Position numbers and translations under genes: made by a program
Shown here: piece after piece, positions 10,761 through 23,827 of the stretch
Position numbering within the stretch: position 1 is the stretch's first letter
Layout of the letters: each line of letters opens with the position of its first letter
NCBI GenBank assembly: GCA_008638375.1
Contig: CM018031.1
Coordinates: 13,322,062-13,386,061, forward strand
Origin: Nyssa sinensis
Taxonomy: Eukaryota > Streptophyta > Magnoliopsida > Cornales > Nyssaceae
Direction of reading: 5' to 3'
DNA: 64,000 bases
Notes under the pieces: model-generated
The model's database searches: none
Told to the model about the DNA's origin: nothing
What the model saw: only the letters and a program-made list of their open reading frames with translations

Positions 10761-13586
10761 CCCTTCCCAAGTTGATGGATATCCCGCCTCAATTATTTAA
10801 TATCGTAACCCACGCTCCGGTACACTAGGTGTAAATGCGACCCTTGGATATATTTTTTCATATATATCATATCTTATTTAAACAAATAAATCATATTATA
10901 CAAATAATATATTATTATGAACACTGTATCGAACTTATTCAAAAGAATTTTTATGTTTTCGCGAGGAAAGATGGATTCCACCAGTAGGCTCCTGAATGAT
11001 AAGTCTTACTTTTGTAAGAAGACAAAATAATTAAAGTAAAATATCTATTATTATTAATTTAAATTATAACTCAATCTTTTTTCAGAATTTTGAATTTGTG
11101 ACATGTATTATCAGTGTAAAATTGGTTTTAACGTCACTTTTGTTTTGCATTGAAATAAGAAAAATGCTTGGTGCCCTCCCTGCCTATGCATATGCCCTTC
11201 CATCCTATTGTTGGGAGCTGACCCAAACTAAGAGATTGATTGTATACTTAAAATACGTATCACAATGTGCATTGCATATGTAAATCCGGATAAGAGCCAA
11301 ATTTAGAATTAAGTATTTTTTAAATTTAAATAATTTTATCAATAAAATTGAATACATTTAACCTTTTTTGTTATTTGAACCTCTTAAGTGTCATCAGCCT
11401 GGTCCAGCAAACATACATGTCACATATCATAAATATCATTGTGCATGACCAAGGGTCTAGGAAAAAAATTAGAGGGGGCCAAAATTTCGGGTCGGGTCAA
11501 AACTTTGAGGTGAAAATGAGAGAAGTGAAAGGTAAAAATTGAGTTTGGCCAAAACTTTTGAGTATGGGACTAAATTTTTAGTGATAAATGAGAAAATAAG
11601 AGACTAGTTTGGGAAATCATCAAATTGGATTAGGTCAGAATCATCCCTATTAAGTTATCTAATTTTTAAGAAAATCAACTCCTCTTTGTTATGACTTTGC
11701 TCAGGTTTTAAAGTATTTTTTAAGACTAAATATGAATCAATATATTGTTAAAAAATACTTACCAAACAGTAAAAAATTTAAAATCAGTTCATCAATATTT
11801 TACAGAACCGGTTCTAACTTTTTCCAAACAGGTTCTAATGAATAAAAATTAAAGTTTACTAAAATTTTAAAATAGACTAATTTAAAAAAAAAATAAAAAG
11901 CTTACATACAAAAAATATATATTTTAAAATTTAGAATGAGTTAAAACCAGGCCTAACTCACCTGTAATCACGCCCTTATGCATGACTTGTCAACAACTTG
12001 TCTTGGTTTCTTTTTCTCGACGGCAATTATATTACTAAGAAAGGAGAATACCTAATTATTTTGCATGTTTCTGTAACATCACGAGAAAGTAATAACTAAT
12101 TTGGAATGACTTGAAGATGCTGATATTTCTATGATTTTTTTATTTTCTCTTTCTAAATGCTTCCCACCCAACAGTCTGATTTGATATTGTGACAAAGATC
12201 AACTTGGACAGTTTCATTTTGGTAGAGGAACAAACCAAAAAAATGGTGGGATGATGGAACATGAGAAAAGCTGGCTCAACCCAATATCACACTCTTCACA
12301 GTGTTTCTTGGCCATCACCTCATTTTTGACTTGTGGATTTTGATTCCAGATAACTTGTTGTCCAGGTATTTATTCTCTTTGCTTATCTTGTCATTGTCAT
12401 TCACACTAACTGGTACTGTTAGTAACACGACGCCGTGACACGGATACCTATAGCCTCAAAGAGGTCTAATTTGAAAATTAGGATTTAGAGTCTTGAAAAA
12501 TAAAGAATATTATATGATCTAAGAATATTTATATATTTGTCAGTAATAAATAAGCAAGATTATACAAGAATTTCTTGTCTCGAGGATTTCTTGAATGAAA
12601 TTATTGATCAAAACAGGAAAACTATAAGATTAGTTATGTAAAATTGGATCAAACCAAAGGGTCAAGCCCCAATATTAGTAAATGGTTCCCTACTTAGAGG
12701 TCCATGAAAGTAGGGTGGGGTAGGGTAAGATGTGGAAATGATTTTGCTAATTTGGGTTGTGAAGGTTTGAGGAAAAGTTGACATATTAATGGATTTAATA
12801 TGAAATCATCCCTAACAACCAATTGGAGTTGTTCAAATTAGCTTTTGACTTGAAGTGTTTTGTTGCCAACTCAAATGATGATCATGAGAGAGAAATTCTT
12901 AGGATGATGAGTGCTTTAAATGTAACATCTGACCTACCATGACAACAAATTATCATGATTTCTGTCAAGGAGATGGCCCAAATTTAAAAGAATCCTATAC
13001 CATCCAAGATAAAATACTATAGTTATTTATTAACCAATATTATTAAATAATACCAAAGTTTTACATCAAATTCATGTGGTAAAATTATTTTGTGATATAT
13101 TAACTCATCATTCAATGATCTATCAATAATTTTTTGTCTAGAATGTAATATTTGTAAATGGTTTTTTTTCTATTTCAATTTGAAATAGAGAAGTCCATTT
13201 ATGATACAAAGTGGGACTCACATGTAATAGGGATTGTAATATGGATCTTGTTTGATAAATTTTAATTTTTTTTATTTCAAATATATAATTTTTATAAAAA
13301 ATAAATTTATATATTTCAAATTATTTAATTTCAAAATTCATAGAAAAATAGTTGCCGATGTGACAAAAGGAGTGCGTTAGGCGCATTCCTGTTTGCTAGA
13401 GTGCAGCTTGTTTTTGAAATTTTACACTAAAAAGGATATTTTTAGCGACAAAATATTTATGAACTTTTTGAGTTAAAAGATTTGGAGCTGAATCTTGTAT
13501 TAATTAAGAACTTTATAAAAAATCTATTATCAAATATCCTTTTTATTTTTATTTTTAGTACAAAGAAAAATGTTGAGATGCTGACT
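10761..13586. other. Intergenic, AT-rich, no gene seen
   Basis: Start of the 15.5-kb gene desert. Short open frames have no recognisable protein. No RNA gene or bounded element was found. Confidence 0.5.
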
Positions 13587-13594
13587 CATGAGTC

Positions 13595-14125
13595 TAGGGG
13601 TGTCAATTTTTAACACAATACGACTCGAACACGACACGAAGTTAACGGATTTGGGTTTAGCATAAATGAATTTGGGTCATAAACGGATTGACACGTATAA
13701 CACGATTAATAAACAGGTCGGATTTGGGTTTTACTAATATCAACCCTGTTTAACACGACTTAACACGTTTAATTATAAAATATATTATGAATTAAGGTAA
13801 TTCATCTCACATCAAATATTTATCAAGGTTTTGAGATTTTTTATTTATAAAATGGGTTTTTAATTTGATTTGGCTCATATCCAAAGTTATTAAACTTAAA
13901 AATTATCCAAAAATATTAAAAGATAGGTAAATTTTTTTATTTAAAAAATAAAAAAATTAAAATAAATGGATTAAGTGTGTTGACACGTGTAACCTGTTTA
14001 ATAAATAGGTTGAGTTTGGGTTTTGAAACTTGACATGATTAGTTAACAATGTCGGGTTTGGGTTCACACATATTTTCGAATATGTATACCTTGACACGAC
14101 ACGATAACACGAATTAACACCCCTA
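13595..14125. mobile_element. hAT-type MITE, copy 1 (531 bp)
   Basis: Starts TAGGGGTGTCAATTT and ends AATTAACACCCCTA, a terminal inverted repeat with one mismatch in the first 14 bp. It is flanked by the perfect 8-bp direct repeat CATGAGTC (13587-13594 and 14126-14133). An 8-bp duplication and TAGGG-type ends mark the hAT superfamily. The interior has ACACGAC-rich subterminal motifs on both sides and no coding capacity, so it is non-autonomous. A relative lies at 17209-17763. Confidence 0.92.
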
Positions 14126-14133
14126 CATGAGTC

Positions 14134-15055
14134 AATGTTGTCAAAAACTCACTTTGAAAGTGTCATTCCCAAGGCCACGAGTCTGAAAGAAAAATTTTAT
14201 GAGGAAATTTGATTTTTATGTAAATTTTTTTTTTCTGAGGACTAGATTTACATGCAAAATTTAGAAGAATTTTTTTTGTTTCAAAACTAGAGGTAAAAAT
14301 TTACATATAATTTTATTTTTTTCAAAATTGGGGCTACCCTCCAAGCCTACACACACTTTTGAGATGTCTGTATGTAACTTCGCAATCGATATCTATTGAC
14401 GTTTATTAAAATAAATTCATTATTTTTTTAATTTATGTAGTGTTACTCTATTTTTGGTGCAAAGACAAATCCCTCGCTTGTCTTCCAGGACTTCAAGATT
14501 GATATTTATTACTGTTTATTGCAACAGAACTATGAGACAAAATGCATCAAATATTTAAACTTAATATGCCAAACACTCGTCGCTTTCGCCACGGCATGTA
14601 GGGATGCTAGCGTTGCATTACTCTTAGCTACAATCATCTCTGATGCTAACATTTCCAGTATTCATAGTCTCGCCAGTACAACAGTTCATCATCTGGCCCA
14701 ATAAAAAGCCGAATCTTCTAAAACCCACGGGCCTTACAGTCAGGCCCACACATAACTAGATGGGTTTCTTTCTGAAAATGAGGATTCAAGCAAACCTTAT
14801 ACACAACGATCCATCGCTTGGCCCAATAAAGTTGGACCTACACTTCACTATATATATATATACATGAATGAGGATTAATTTAGCATTGACAGGGACATGC
14901 AGTTTGAACTTCTACCATATTTGCTCAAAAAATGGCCGATATTTTTGTTTTGACTGGGCAAAGACCCTTCTTTTATTGTAAATTTTCTCTAGTCTGATAA
15001 TTTTTTTGTTATTTTTAATAAAATTATTTCCATTATTACTTCTCAAAAAAAGAGA
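14134..15055. other. Intergenic, no gene seen
   Basis: AT-rich, with a less AT-rich patch at about 14570-14850. The 61-codon open frame at 14519-14704 has no recognisable domain. Confidence 0.4.
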
Positions 15056-15473
15056 GGATAAATTACACTGTATTCTCTGAAGTTTCTGAAATTATACTGA
15101 CGTCTCCTAATTTACAAAACTGCCCATTTCATATTTCTTTTTCAATTTTTAAAATCTTGAGTAATTTTTATTTTTATTTTTTAAATAAATATTGATAAAA
15201 ACTCTAAATTTATTTTTATATAAAATAAAAATAAGTTATTTATCTTAAATTTGTTTTTAAATAAAACGAAATTAAAAAAAGTTAGAATGAATTGGTTAAA
15301 ATTGAAAAAATATCAAAATAAATAAATAAAATGGAAAGTTTTGTCATTTTGAAAAAAAATTAACAGAAAAGAAATATCTGTATATTCTTTTGTAAAGTAA
15401 GGAGATTTCAGAAACTATAGGAGAAATTAGTGAAATTGTCATAAATCTTATGAGAGGTTAGTGTAATTTATCC
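15056..15473. mobile_element. Fold-back MITE, copy 1
   Basis: Begins GGATAAATTACACTG and ends AGTGTAATTTATCC, with further complementary A/T-rich blocks inside, so the unit could fold into a long imperfect hairpin. Related units with the same ends lie at about 21501-22015 and 22409-22861. No coding sequence. The A-rich flanks hide any target-site duplication. Confidence 0.6.
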
Positions 15474-17029
15474 AAAAAAAAAAAACCTAAGAGATTTACA
15501 AAATGGCTTAATCTAATGTCAAATGTTTTGATTTAGTTGTAACATTTGGTTGCATTAATTTAAGGAAAAATTACTCGGACATCCTTATAATTTAACCAAT
15601 TTTCACTTAATTTCTTATATTTTAAAAATAAACAAACACATCTCTTGTTATTTTGAAATTGAACAAACACATTTTGAATTTAGGATGAGATGCATTTCAA
15701 TTTTAAAATTATAAGAAATGTGTTTGTTTACTTTTTAAAGTATAAAAAATTAAGTAAAAATCAGATAAATCACAAGAAGTGTTCATGCATTTTTTTCTTT
15801 ATTTAATGGCATTCCAAGGTTTGGTTATTATAAAAAAGAAGACGTTCATTTAACTTCTATCATTTAGAGCAAGTCTAGTACAATTGCTAAAATAGTTGCT
15901 ACTCCTTCCGTCTCAAAATAAAAGTCTCATTCGAGAATTTTAACTTTTTAAGAAGTATTATTTTATTATTTTGAAACTATTTAAATTTCTCATATTATCC
16001 TCATTTAATTAAATCATGTTCAAATTAATTGTAATAAATGATAGTTTTGAAAATTCATATGTTAAAAGTACGTTGATTTTTTCAAATATAACTCTTAAAA
16101 TAGAACAGTATAAAATAAAATAAAAGACTCTTAAAATAAGACAAATGAAGTATTATCTATACTATCATCGGTGCCATTAGACTGCTCTATTTTTTTTTAA
16201 CTCTCTCAATAGTTCCGCCATCGAGGGTGGCTCACAAAATGACAAGGTACTGTTAAATCCTAAGTGCATCCACGTGATGCCCCTATTTTGATTTATCTTG
16301 TATATTAAATAAAAAGAATTAGTCTTATGCATGCATAAGATTATTGTCACTTTAACTTATAGCGAGGGTTAGATGTACTTAACTTTATTAATACAAATTT
16401 ACAATTTCTTGAAGCCTAATCTCCAAATCACAAATAAAACAAGGGGGAGAAAGTAGAGGGAGATTTTCCTTTGGAGTCTTTTCTTTTTATGCCACTTGAT
16501 TCAATTATTGTTGCATTTTTGGAGTGTTGAAAGGACAGATTGACAAATGGAGACTGTTTTGCCTTAAGCAGCAAGAATGCCATTTATATGATGCAGAAGT
16601 AGAACAAACATGGAAAATGATATCTCGGAGAGCTTTGAACAACTCCTACGAAAAAAGCAAACATTCTTTCAAGAATTGATGAATGAAGAGAGAGAGAGAG
16701 AGAGAGAGAGAATACATTTTATGGTAAGGTACTAAGTAGTTTTCAGCTGCACAAGTGAGTGGAAGGTTGAATATGTTCATGAAGAATCTGATTATTAAAG
16801 TGGCAGTCCATCAAACAGGGAATTGCACTCGTTCAACTACTTATTGGTCCCCCCACACACCCATTCTTATTATTCATAATCTCTTTCCCCTTTATCTCAC
16901 TGTCAAATCCCTTTTCCCCGTTGAAAATAAAATGCCATCAAATCATCACCAATTCACTCCTTATCATCTATTCCTCGTTCGCATCAATGCTTCCTTTGTT
17001 CCACTTGCCCTCCTTCAAGGGTATATATT

Positions 17030-17073
<44 letters not shown>

Positions 17074-17200
17074 AGGAGTATTCCCCACTTCCTAATATTA
17101 TATTAACGCTCTACCCGATAGAGACATTAAAAAGGAGTGTAATTGAACAAATAATGTCATTTTAGAATGAGAATAGTTCTATCTATGAAGAAAAATGTTA
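15474..17200. other. Intergenic with (GA)n and (TA)n microsatellites
   Basis: No supported gene. A GA microsatellite lies at about 16688-16711 and GT/TA repeats at 17031-17071. The open frames at 16755-17106 run into the TA repeat and look like chance. Confidence 0.45.
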
Positions 17201-17208
17201 AATGTACA

Positions 17209-17763
17209 TAGGAGTGTTAATTTTTAACACAACACGACAACACGACTCGAACACGACACTGAAGTTAATATGTTTGGGTTTAGCATAAATGAGTTTAGGT
17301 CATAAACGAGTTGACACGTATACCACGATTAATAAATAGGTCGTGTTTGAGTTTTACTAGTGTCAACCCTGTTTAATACGACTTAACACGTTTAATTATA
17401 AAATATATTATGAGTTAATGATAATTCATCTCACATCAAATATTTATCAAGATTTTAAAATTTTTAATTTATAAAAAAGGTTTCTACTTTGATTTGGCTC
17501 ATATTCAAAGTTACTTAAACTTGAAAATTATCTATACATATTAAAAGATAAGTAAATTTTTTTTATTTAAAAAGTAAAAAAATTAAAATAAACGAGTTAA
17601 GTGTGTCGATACGTGTAACCTGTTTAATAAATGGGATTGGGTTTGGATTTTGAAAGTTGACACGATTAGTTAATAGTATCGGGTTAGGATTCACACATAT
17701 TTTTGAATATGTATAACTTGACACGACCCGAATACAATACGATAACACGAATTGATACCCTTA
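17209..17763. mobile_element. hAT-type MITE, copy 2 (555 bp)
   Basis: Diverged relative of the element at 13595-14125 in the same orientation: it shares the subterminal ACACGAC motifs, the CATAAA(C/T)GAG/GATTGACACG block and the internal AATTATAAAATATATTATGA stretch. The ends have decayed (TAGGAGTGTTAATT and AATTGATACCCTTA). It is still flanked by a perfect 8-bp duplication AATGTACA (17201-17208 and 17764-17771), so this was an independent insertion. Confidence 0.9.
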
Positions 17764-17845
17764 AATGTACATACTGACAAATAAGATGGGTTACATTGAT
17801 TTTATTGAGAAAGCTATTTAAATTTTAACAGTATTTAATTCCAAG

Positions 17846-17888
<43 letters not shown>

Positions 17889-17892
17889 TATA
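17846..17892. repeat. (TA)n(CA)n microsatellite
   Basis: About 17 TA units followed by ACACACACACATATATA. Nearby at 18008-18053 is an imperfect CCTTTT hexamer repeat. Confidence 0.95.
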
Positions 17893-18883
17893 TACATGCC
17901 CCCGACACAACAAGGCCAAATTGTGCTAGACCTAGATATTGTTAAAGATTTAGATAAGATTTGGTAATTCACTTTATATATATAGCAACTAATATGTGAG
18001 TGATTTTTCCTTTTCCTTTTCCTTTTCCTTTCTCTTTTCCTTTTCTTTTTCTTTGGGAGGAAATAAAGTTGTTTGTATTCCTGATTTGAACATATCATAT
18101 CTTTCTTAATCATCTATAAGTCAACCCCAAAAAAAAATAATAATTATATTAACCTGGCATAATTACAGGAATTTTTTTTTATGATGTCTAATGTTACACT
18201 AACTACTTCTTTTAAATAAGAAGGATATTAACAAAAAAAAAAACATTAATTTACTATTTTACTCTTAAAAATAATTGTACTGATCATCTATATGATATTT
18301 GATAATTACAAAGTCTCTCTTATAATTTTTGAAAAGATAGTAACTAAGAGGTCAGTATAATATATAAGAATATTTTAATCATATAAAAATACTAAAAAGT
18401 CCATGAAATTTTATTTTCAAACCAAAAAGTTCACGATAATTTTTTTTTTTTTTAATCTAAAATATCCAAAAAATAGACTTTTACCACAAAAAAATTTAAA
18501 TGTTAACTTCTACCTTAATTCCGTTAGTTAAACTAAAATAGTTTTCAAAATGCATTTAGAAAAATAAAAAATAAAAAGTCCAAAAAATAATTTTTTCAAT
18601 CCTAGAAAATTGTAACTTTTTTTATTTAAAGATATGTGTTTCTTAATATGAGGGTCACGTTTTTATGAAGTGAACATTTTTTAAGGCTTTTTAGATAAAT
18701 TAAAAATCTTATGTTGTTTTTAAATTAAGATTTTATTTTATGAACTTTTTAATATTTTTATTCTAAAATTTATCATGAATATTCTGGATAGAAATTTGTA
18801 TTTTAGCAATTTCTTGATATTTTTTCCTTGAAAAAATGGTTAAACCAGTCAACAAAAAATTTGTACTGAAGAAAAAATTATAT
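17893..18883. other. Intergenic, very AT-rich
   Basis: No gene or bounded element seen apart from the hexanucleotide pyrimidine repeat near 18008-18053. Confidence 0.5.
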
Positions 18884-18891
18884 ATTATTAG

Positions 18892-19993
18892 TAGGCTTGA
18901 CAAAACGGGCGAGTTGGACAGGTTTGGGCAGGTCGTAAACGGGTCGAGTTCATAAACGGATTGAATCCCATATTTGACCCGAATTGAACATGTCGAATAC
19001 GGGTCGGGATCATAAATGGGTCGGGCCAACCCGAATTTGACCCGCTACCCAACTTTTTTTTTAGAAATAAAACACTACCTAAGATTGCCACATCTCAATC
19101 AAATAATATGACTAACAAAATTTATCATGTTTCTATGTTAAAACTTTTGTAAATATACATTAAAAAAAAATTATTTCTCCATTTGTAAATCTCGCGTTGT
19201 TTCCCTCAATTTGGTTTTGACTGGAGGTTTTTTTGGTTAGGATGATAATAGCAATAGCTTTTCTTCTTTCAGCACACAAGATACCATGAATAATAATAAC
19301 AATATTATACGCTTATTATACTAACATTATTATAAAGTTTAAGTTTCTGTTTTTTTTTTCCCTCTAAATATGAAGTGTAGTACTGGAACAGTGGAGTTAT
19401 TTACACAACTCTTTGTACATTTATATGAAGTGTAGTACTGGAACAGTGGAGTTATTCACACAACTCTTTGTACATTTATATGAAGTGTAGTACTGGAACA
19501 GTGGAATTATTCACACAACTCTTTGTACTGGAACAGTGGAATTATTCACACAACTCTTTGTACATTTATATGAAGTGTAGTACTGGAACAGTGGAGTTAT
19601 TCACACAACTCTTTGTACGTTTTTTAATAAGCATGTGGTATTACAATATATATAAATTATAATTATTTAATTAATTAAATATTTTAATATATTATAATTA
19701 ATAATCAACTATCATAATCAACCATATACAAACCCCTCACCCTTTTTTGTTTTAGAATTTTGTTCTTTCCCAAATGGAGAGATAAATATAAAAATATATA
19801 TATATATATTCTTATACTATTTTATTATTTTCTATTCTCAACTCGTTAAACATCTATATTCAACCCGTATTGACCTACTAAATTGACAAATTCCTTATTA
19901 TCCAACTCGTTTCGACCTGTTAATTAAATGAGCGAGTTGATAGAGGGCGGGTTAGGACGGGTCGACAGATTTGAATAACATTTGCCACCTTTA
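18892..19993. mobile_element. hAT-like non-autonomous element (1.1 kb) with an internal minisatellite
   Basis: Left end TAGGCTTGACAAA and right end TTTGCCACCTTTA form a short imperfect inverted repeat. Both flanks carry the same 8-bp repeat ATTATTAG (18884-18891 and 19994-20001), a hAT hallmark. Subterminal regions are rich in ACGGGTCG and AACCCG motifs on opposite strands. There is no transposase. A 55-bp tandem repeat sits in the middle (19369-19620). Confidence 0.85.
19369..19620. repeat. 55-bp minisatellite, four full copies and one shortened copy
   Basis: The unit contains TGAAGTGTAGTACTGGAACA, then a GTGGA(G/A)TTATTCACACAACT part and CTTTGTACATTTATA. The TGAAG start recurs at 19371, 19426, 19481 and 19571. 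The last step is 90 bp because a shortened 35-bp unit sits between. The copies are nearly identical, so the array is young. Confidence 0.95.
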
Positions 19994-20001
19994 ATTATTA
20001 G

Positions 20002-20468
20002 TATAATAGATAAAAATTTAATATAACTTTAAGAAAAATAAAAAATAATTATATCGTAACTCACAAGATGTGTATATAATTATCTCAAAAAAAAAAAAGA
20101 AAAAAACATAAAAGGTCGTACGTGGGACTCTTCTTTTGTTACGTTGCAGACGTGTTTGATTTGTTTGTTTATAGTCTTTCTCCAATTAAACATGTGTCAT
20201 AATCACGAGTTGACCCACGCTTGGATTTCATTTCGTAATGCATTAAGCCTTCTTTCCAAATACATTTTATCTTTTAAGTTCATTGAATGTAAGTCTCCAA
20301 TTTCCTCTTCCATCTCCGGTTGATAACGGAATTTTTTTTTTTAATGAGTTCGTCTAATTATGTGGTAAAATATTTTTTAATAATATTTTATTATTTTTAA
20401 TAATATTTTTTAATAAAATAATATATATATATATATAAAAATAGAGTGTCATTATGTATTAAATCCTT

Positions 20469-20503
<35 letters not shown>

Positions 20504-21494
20504 CGAGAAAAGGTGGCAAGCGGGGTCCAATCGTGAATGACAAACTTATTACCCGATAAATAAGTCAAAAATTGACATATCATCTTATTTCTTTTATATT
20601 ATATATTATATATTTTACATTTGTTAATGGTTAGTTACGGTTGACTAAGCATATCTAAGACCGCAATTAAAGGCAAATTAAATCTCTTGAGTTGGTACAT
20701 TGGAATCTTTGTCATGAGGACTAAGGATGATTAGAAATTTAGAAGTTACGTGTCTTAGGTGGACTTGTCATAAAGTCACAAAATGATCATAAATAAATAT
20801 AAAAATTAAAAAAGAAAAAGAAAAGAGAGAGATTGAGGGTCTTATCAAATAGATTTACCAAAAACATATCTTCAATGCGTCCTATCCTAAAAAAAAATCT
20901 TTCATCTTTATTAGTTCTTTTGAGTAAGAGAGGTGGTGCATCTTTTTTCTTATCAAATAGTTTTATAATTCATGTTTTATAATTAATTTAATATTATAAT
21001 TACAATATTATAAAATAATATAAGACTAAGATCATTTAATAGTAGGAGAAATCTCTCAAATTTGAGAATTGTATAGATAATTCGGTTCAGTTTAATTAAT
21101 GATTGGATAAAAATAAATACTTATATATTTTTTTTTATTGTAAGTAATAAAATTTGAAAGCATGATCTTCCTTTTGAGAAAAGATATAAATGATTAACTG
21201 AACTAATTTTAATTGGGTTAGAGACTGAGATTGAGATGAATTTTTGAAACAATCTGGATAACATTTTTGAAATATAAAATAATAAAATGAAACTCAAATG
21301 GTGTATTAGTCATTATCTATGGTAAGATAAGCTCATTGACTTCCATCATCCACTTTGGCCGCAGCATTATCACATGAATAACTTGAAAAATTATTATCTA
21401 AACAATATTTATACATAGAAGGGAGAAAAAAAAACCCTTATCTTTTCTTTTTTATGTCACTATTCAATTTCAATCAACATTACACAAATAAGTG
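20002..21494. other. Intergenic with (TA)n tracts
   Basis: No gene seen. AT microsatellites at about 20421-20437 and 20472-20500. Confidence 0.5.
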
Positions 21495-21500
21495 AATTAT

Positions 21501-22015
21501 TAGGTAAATTATATATTTTTTTTTTTTTGAGTTTTTAACAATTACACTGAGATTTTTGAAATTATATTGTTCTTTTTATTTTATCTGATAATTTACAGAT
21601 ACTTCTTTATAATCAATTTTTCTTCAAAATGATAAAACTACCCCTTTCATAATTTTTTTCTTTCTATTTTTTAAATTTTGACCAATTTTTTTTTTTCATT
21701 TTACAAATAAATATTGACAAAAACCTTAATTTATTTTTATATAAAATAAAATAAATTATTTACCTTAAATTTATTTTTAAATAAAATAATAAAAAACCTT
21801 TAAAAAAAGTTCGAAAGAAAATTAGTCAAAATTGAAAAAATATAAAATAAATAAATAAAATAGACAATTTTATCATTTTGAAAAAAAAAAACTGAAAAAA
21901 AGTATTTGTATATTGTTAAATAAAATAAGGGAGATTATTATAATTTCAAAAATATAAAAAAAAATCAGTATAATTATAAAAAAATTTAAAAAAAGAATCT
22001 GTATGATTTATCCTA
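21501..22015. mobile_element. Fold-back MITE, copy 2
   Basis: The ends TAGGTAAATTATA and TATGATTTATCCTA are inverted copies, and the interior has long complementary A/T-rich arms. AATTAT borders both sides (21495-21500 and 22016-22021), a possible short target-site duplication, ambiguous in such AT-rich sequence. Homologous along most of its length to 15056-15473. Confidence 0.6.
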
Positions 22016-22408
22016 AATTATTAGATAGAATGAAAACTCACCCCTTTACCCAAGATATTTTGCAAATCCAGATTTTAGTGGACAATGGCACCCAAAGTCC
22101 AAAGGACCTACCTCAAATATAGGAGCAAATTGAATTGATTAAAGAAGATTTAAGAGACCTTTCATATTGCTTAGATAGTTAGATAGCAGCTGTCCAGATG
22201 AACCCAATGACAACATACTATGCACACTTGTCGTGGTCTTTAGTACTGTCGCTGACTAGTTAAATAGTGGGGGGGTCCACTTGCTCTTATCTTTCTATAA
22301 AAGCCAACATGAAGCAAGCTTGCAGCTATTTATATCACATCCGTGCATTGACAAAGGGCAAAAAATAAACTGCCTAATGTTATTGTTTATTCTTATAAAA
22401 TATTTCAA

Positions 22409-22861
22409 TAGGAAAAATTATGCCTACTTCCTTTAAGGTTTATGATAATTATACATTTTTTTTTTTAGATTTTTAAAATTATACAGGCTTATCATATTTA
22501 ACTAACAAATTACAAATACGTTCTTCAGTCAAGTATTTTTTTTAAAATGACAAAACTGTCACATTCATGTTTTTCTTGTTGCATCTTTTTAATTTTAACC
22601 AATTTTTTCAAACTTTTTCTAAAGAATTATTTTATTTTAAATAAAAATAAATTTAAGGTTTTAATCAATATTTGTTTGAAGATTTAAAAAAAATTTAGTC
22701 AAATTTTTTTTTTTTAAAAAAGGAAGATGAAAGAAACAGTTTTTTCATTTTGAAGAAAAAAAATTTGACAAAAAGAAAGATAATTTTAGTTTGTCAAATA
22801 AAATAGGTGAAATTAGTGTAATTTTAAAAAATTTAGAAGAGATCAGTGTAATTTACCCTAT
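22409..22861. mobile_element. Fold-back MITE, copy 3
   Basis: Ends TAGGAAAAATTA and TGTAATTTACCCTA, similar to copies 1 and 2. Shares the internal TTTTGACCAATTTTTT-like and AAATAAATATT-like blocks. Non-coding. No clean duplication visible. Confidence 0.5.
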
Positions 22862-23787
22862 TTATATTTAATGATAATTTGAAATTATGAGAATTGTTGT
22901 AATTAGGGAGTGTAAATAAATCGAATTGGAAAACTTGATTGATTTGAATTCAGGCCAAATTTAATAAATTAATAAATTTTAAAATATGTTTAAACATGCT
23001 TAATTTATTTAATGAACTAATCTTAAACAGTCTCTAAACTTTTGTGATTAGATTCTTAACTTCATAATGAGGTAGGAGTGATCATGAGTTGAAATTTATT
23101 TTACGGTTCTAATTGTACTTCAGTGTTTAGACCAACTTCCTAAGGAAGGTATAATTTAAAAGGGAAGAAGAAATCACTAGACAAAGTGAGTTTCAAATTC
23201 GAAAAGAGACCAAATTCAACATGCTGAGTAAGCCTAGACAGTGTAGGGTAGATCCTACCCATAACAGGACGGGATGGAAAAAGTGTACTAGAGTTGTTGG
23301 GTAATTGTTTGGTTCAAAAGGGGAGAGGACTAGAGTAGGAAAAGAATAGTTGAGCAGGAACAATTACAAGTATTCCAATTAAAAGAAAGAAGGAAAAAAA
23401 AAAGGGGCTACTTTTTGCAGAAAGTGAAATTTTCAAGTCCTTTTTGATTTTATATATATTCTTAAATTTGTTTGGGGGTGTGGACTCTTGAGGGGTGCCG
23501 GGGGGTAGAAGAACTGCGGTGCGGTGGGGCGTGCAAGTTGATTGGGTAAGTCCAAAGAAGCTGTCACTAACAATCAGCTTTTGGAGGGATGCGTGTCCCT
23601 TTTGGCCCTTGAGAAGGTAGCACAATGTTGCGTTTGATTCTGGCTTGTGGATTCTTAACCGTTCGACTTGCATTATGAGAGAGAGAAAAAGAGCTTGAGG
23701 TGTCCCCATTTTGTCTTCTTTCTGCCATTTCGCATGCTAATTACATCAAAACTTTAAATTACATTAAAATCCCCCCCCCCCCCCCCC

Positions 23788-23827
<40 letters not shown>

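Noticed and set aside
19369..19620. CRISPR-like direct repeats
   Set aside because: The units are contiguous with no unique spacers, and this is a eukaryotic genome; it is a minisatellite.
23314..23709. 131-codon minus-strand frame
   Set aside because: No domain, ends in low-complexity sequence, no homology I recognise; kept only as a note.
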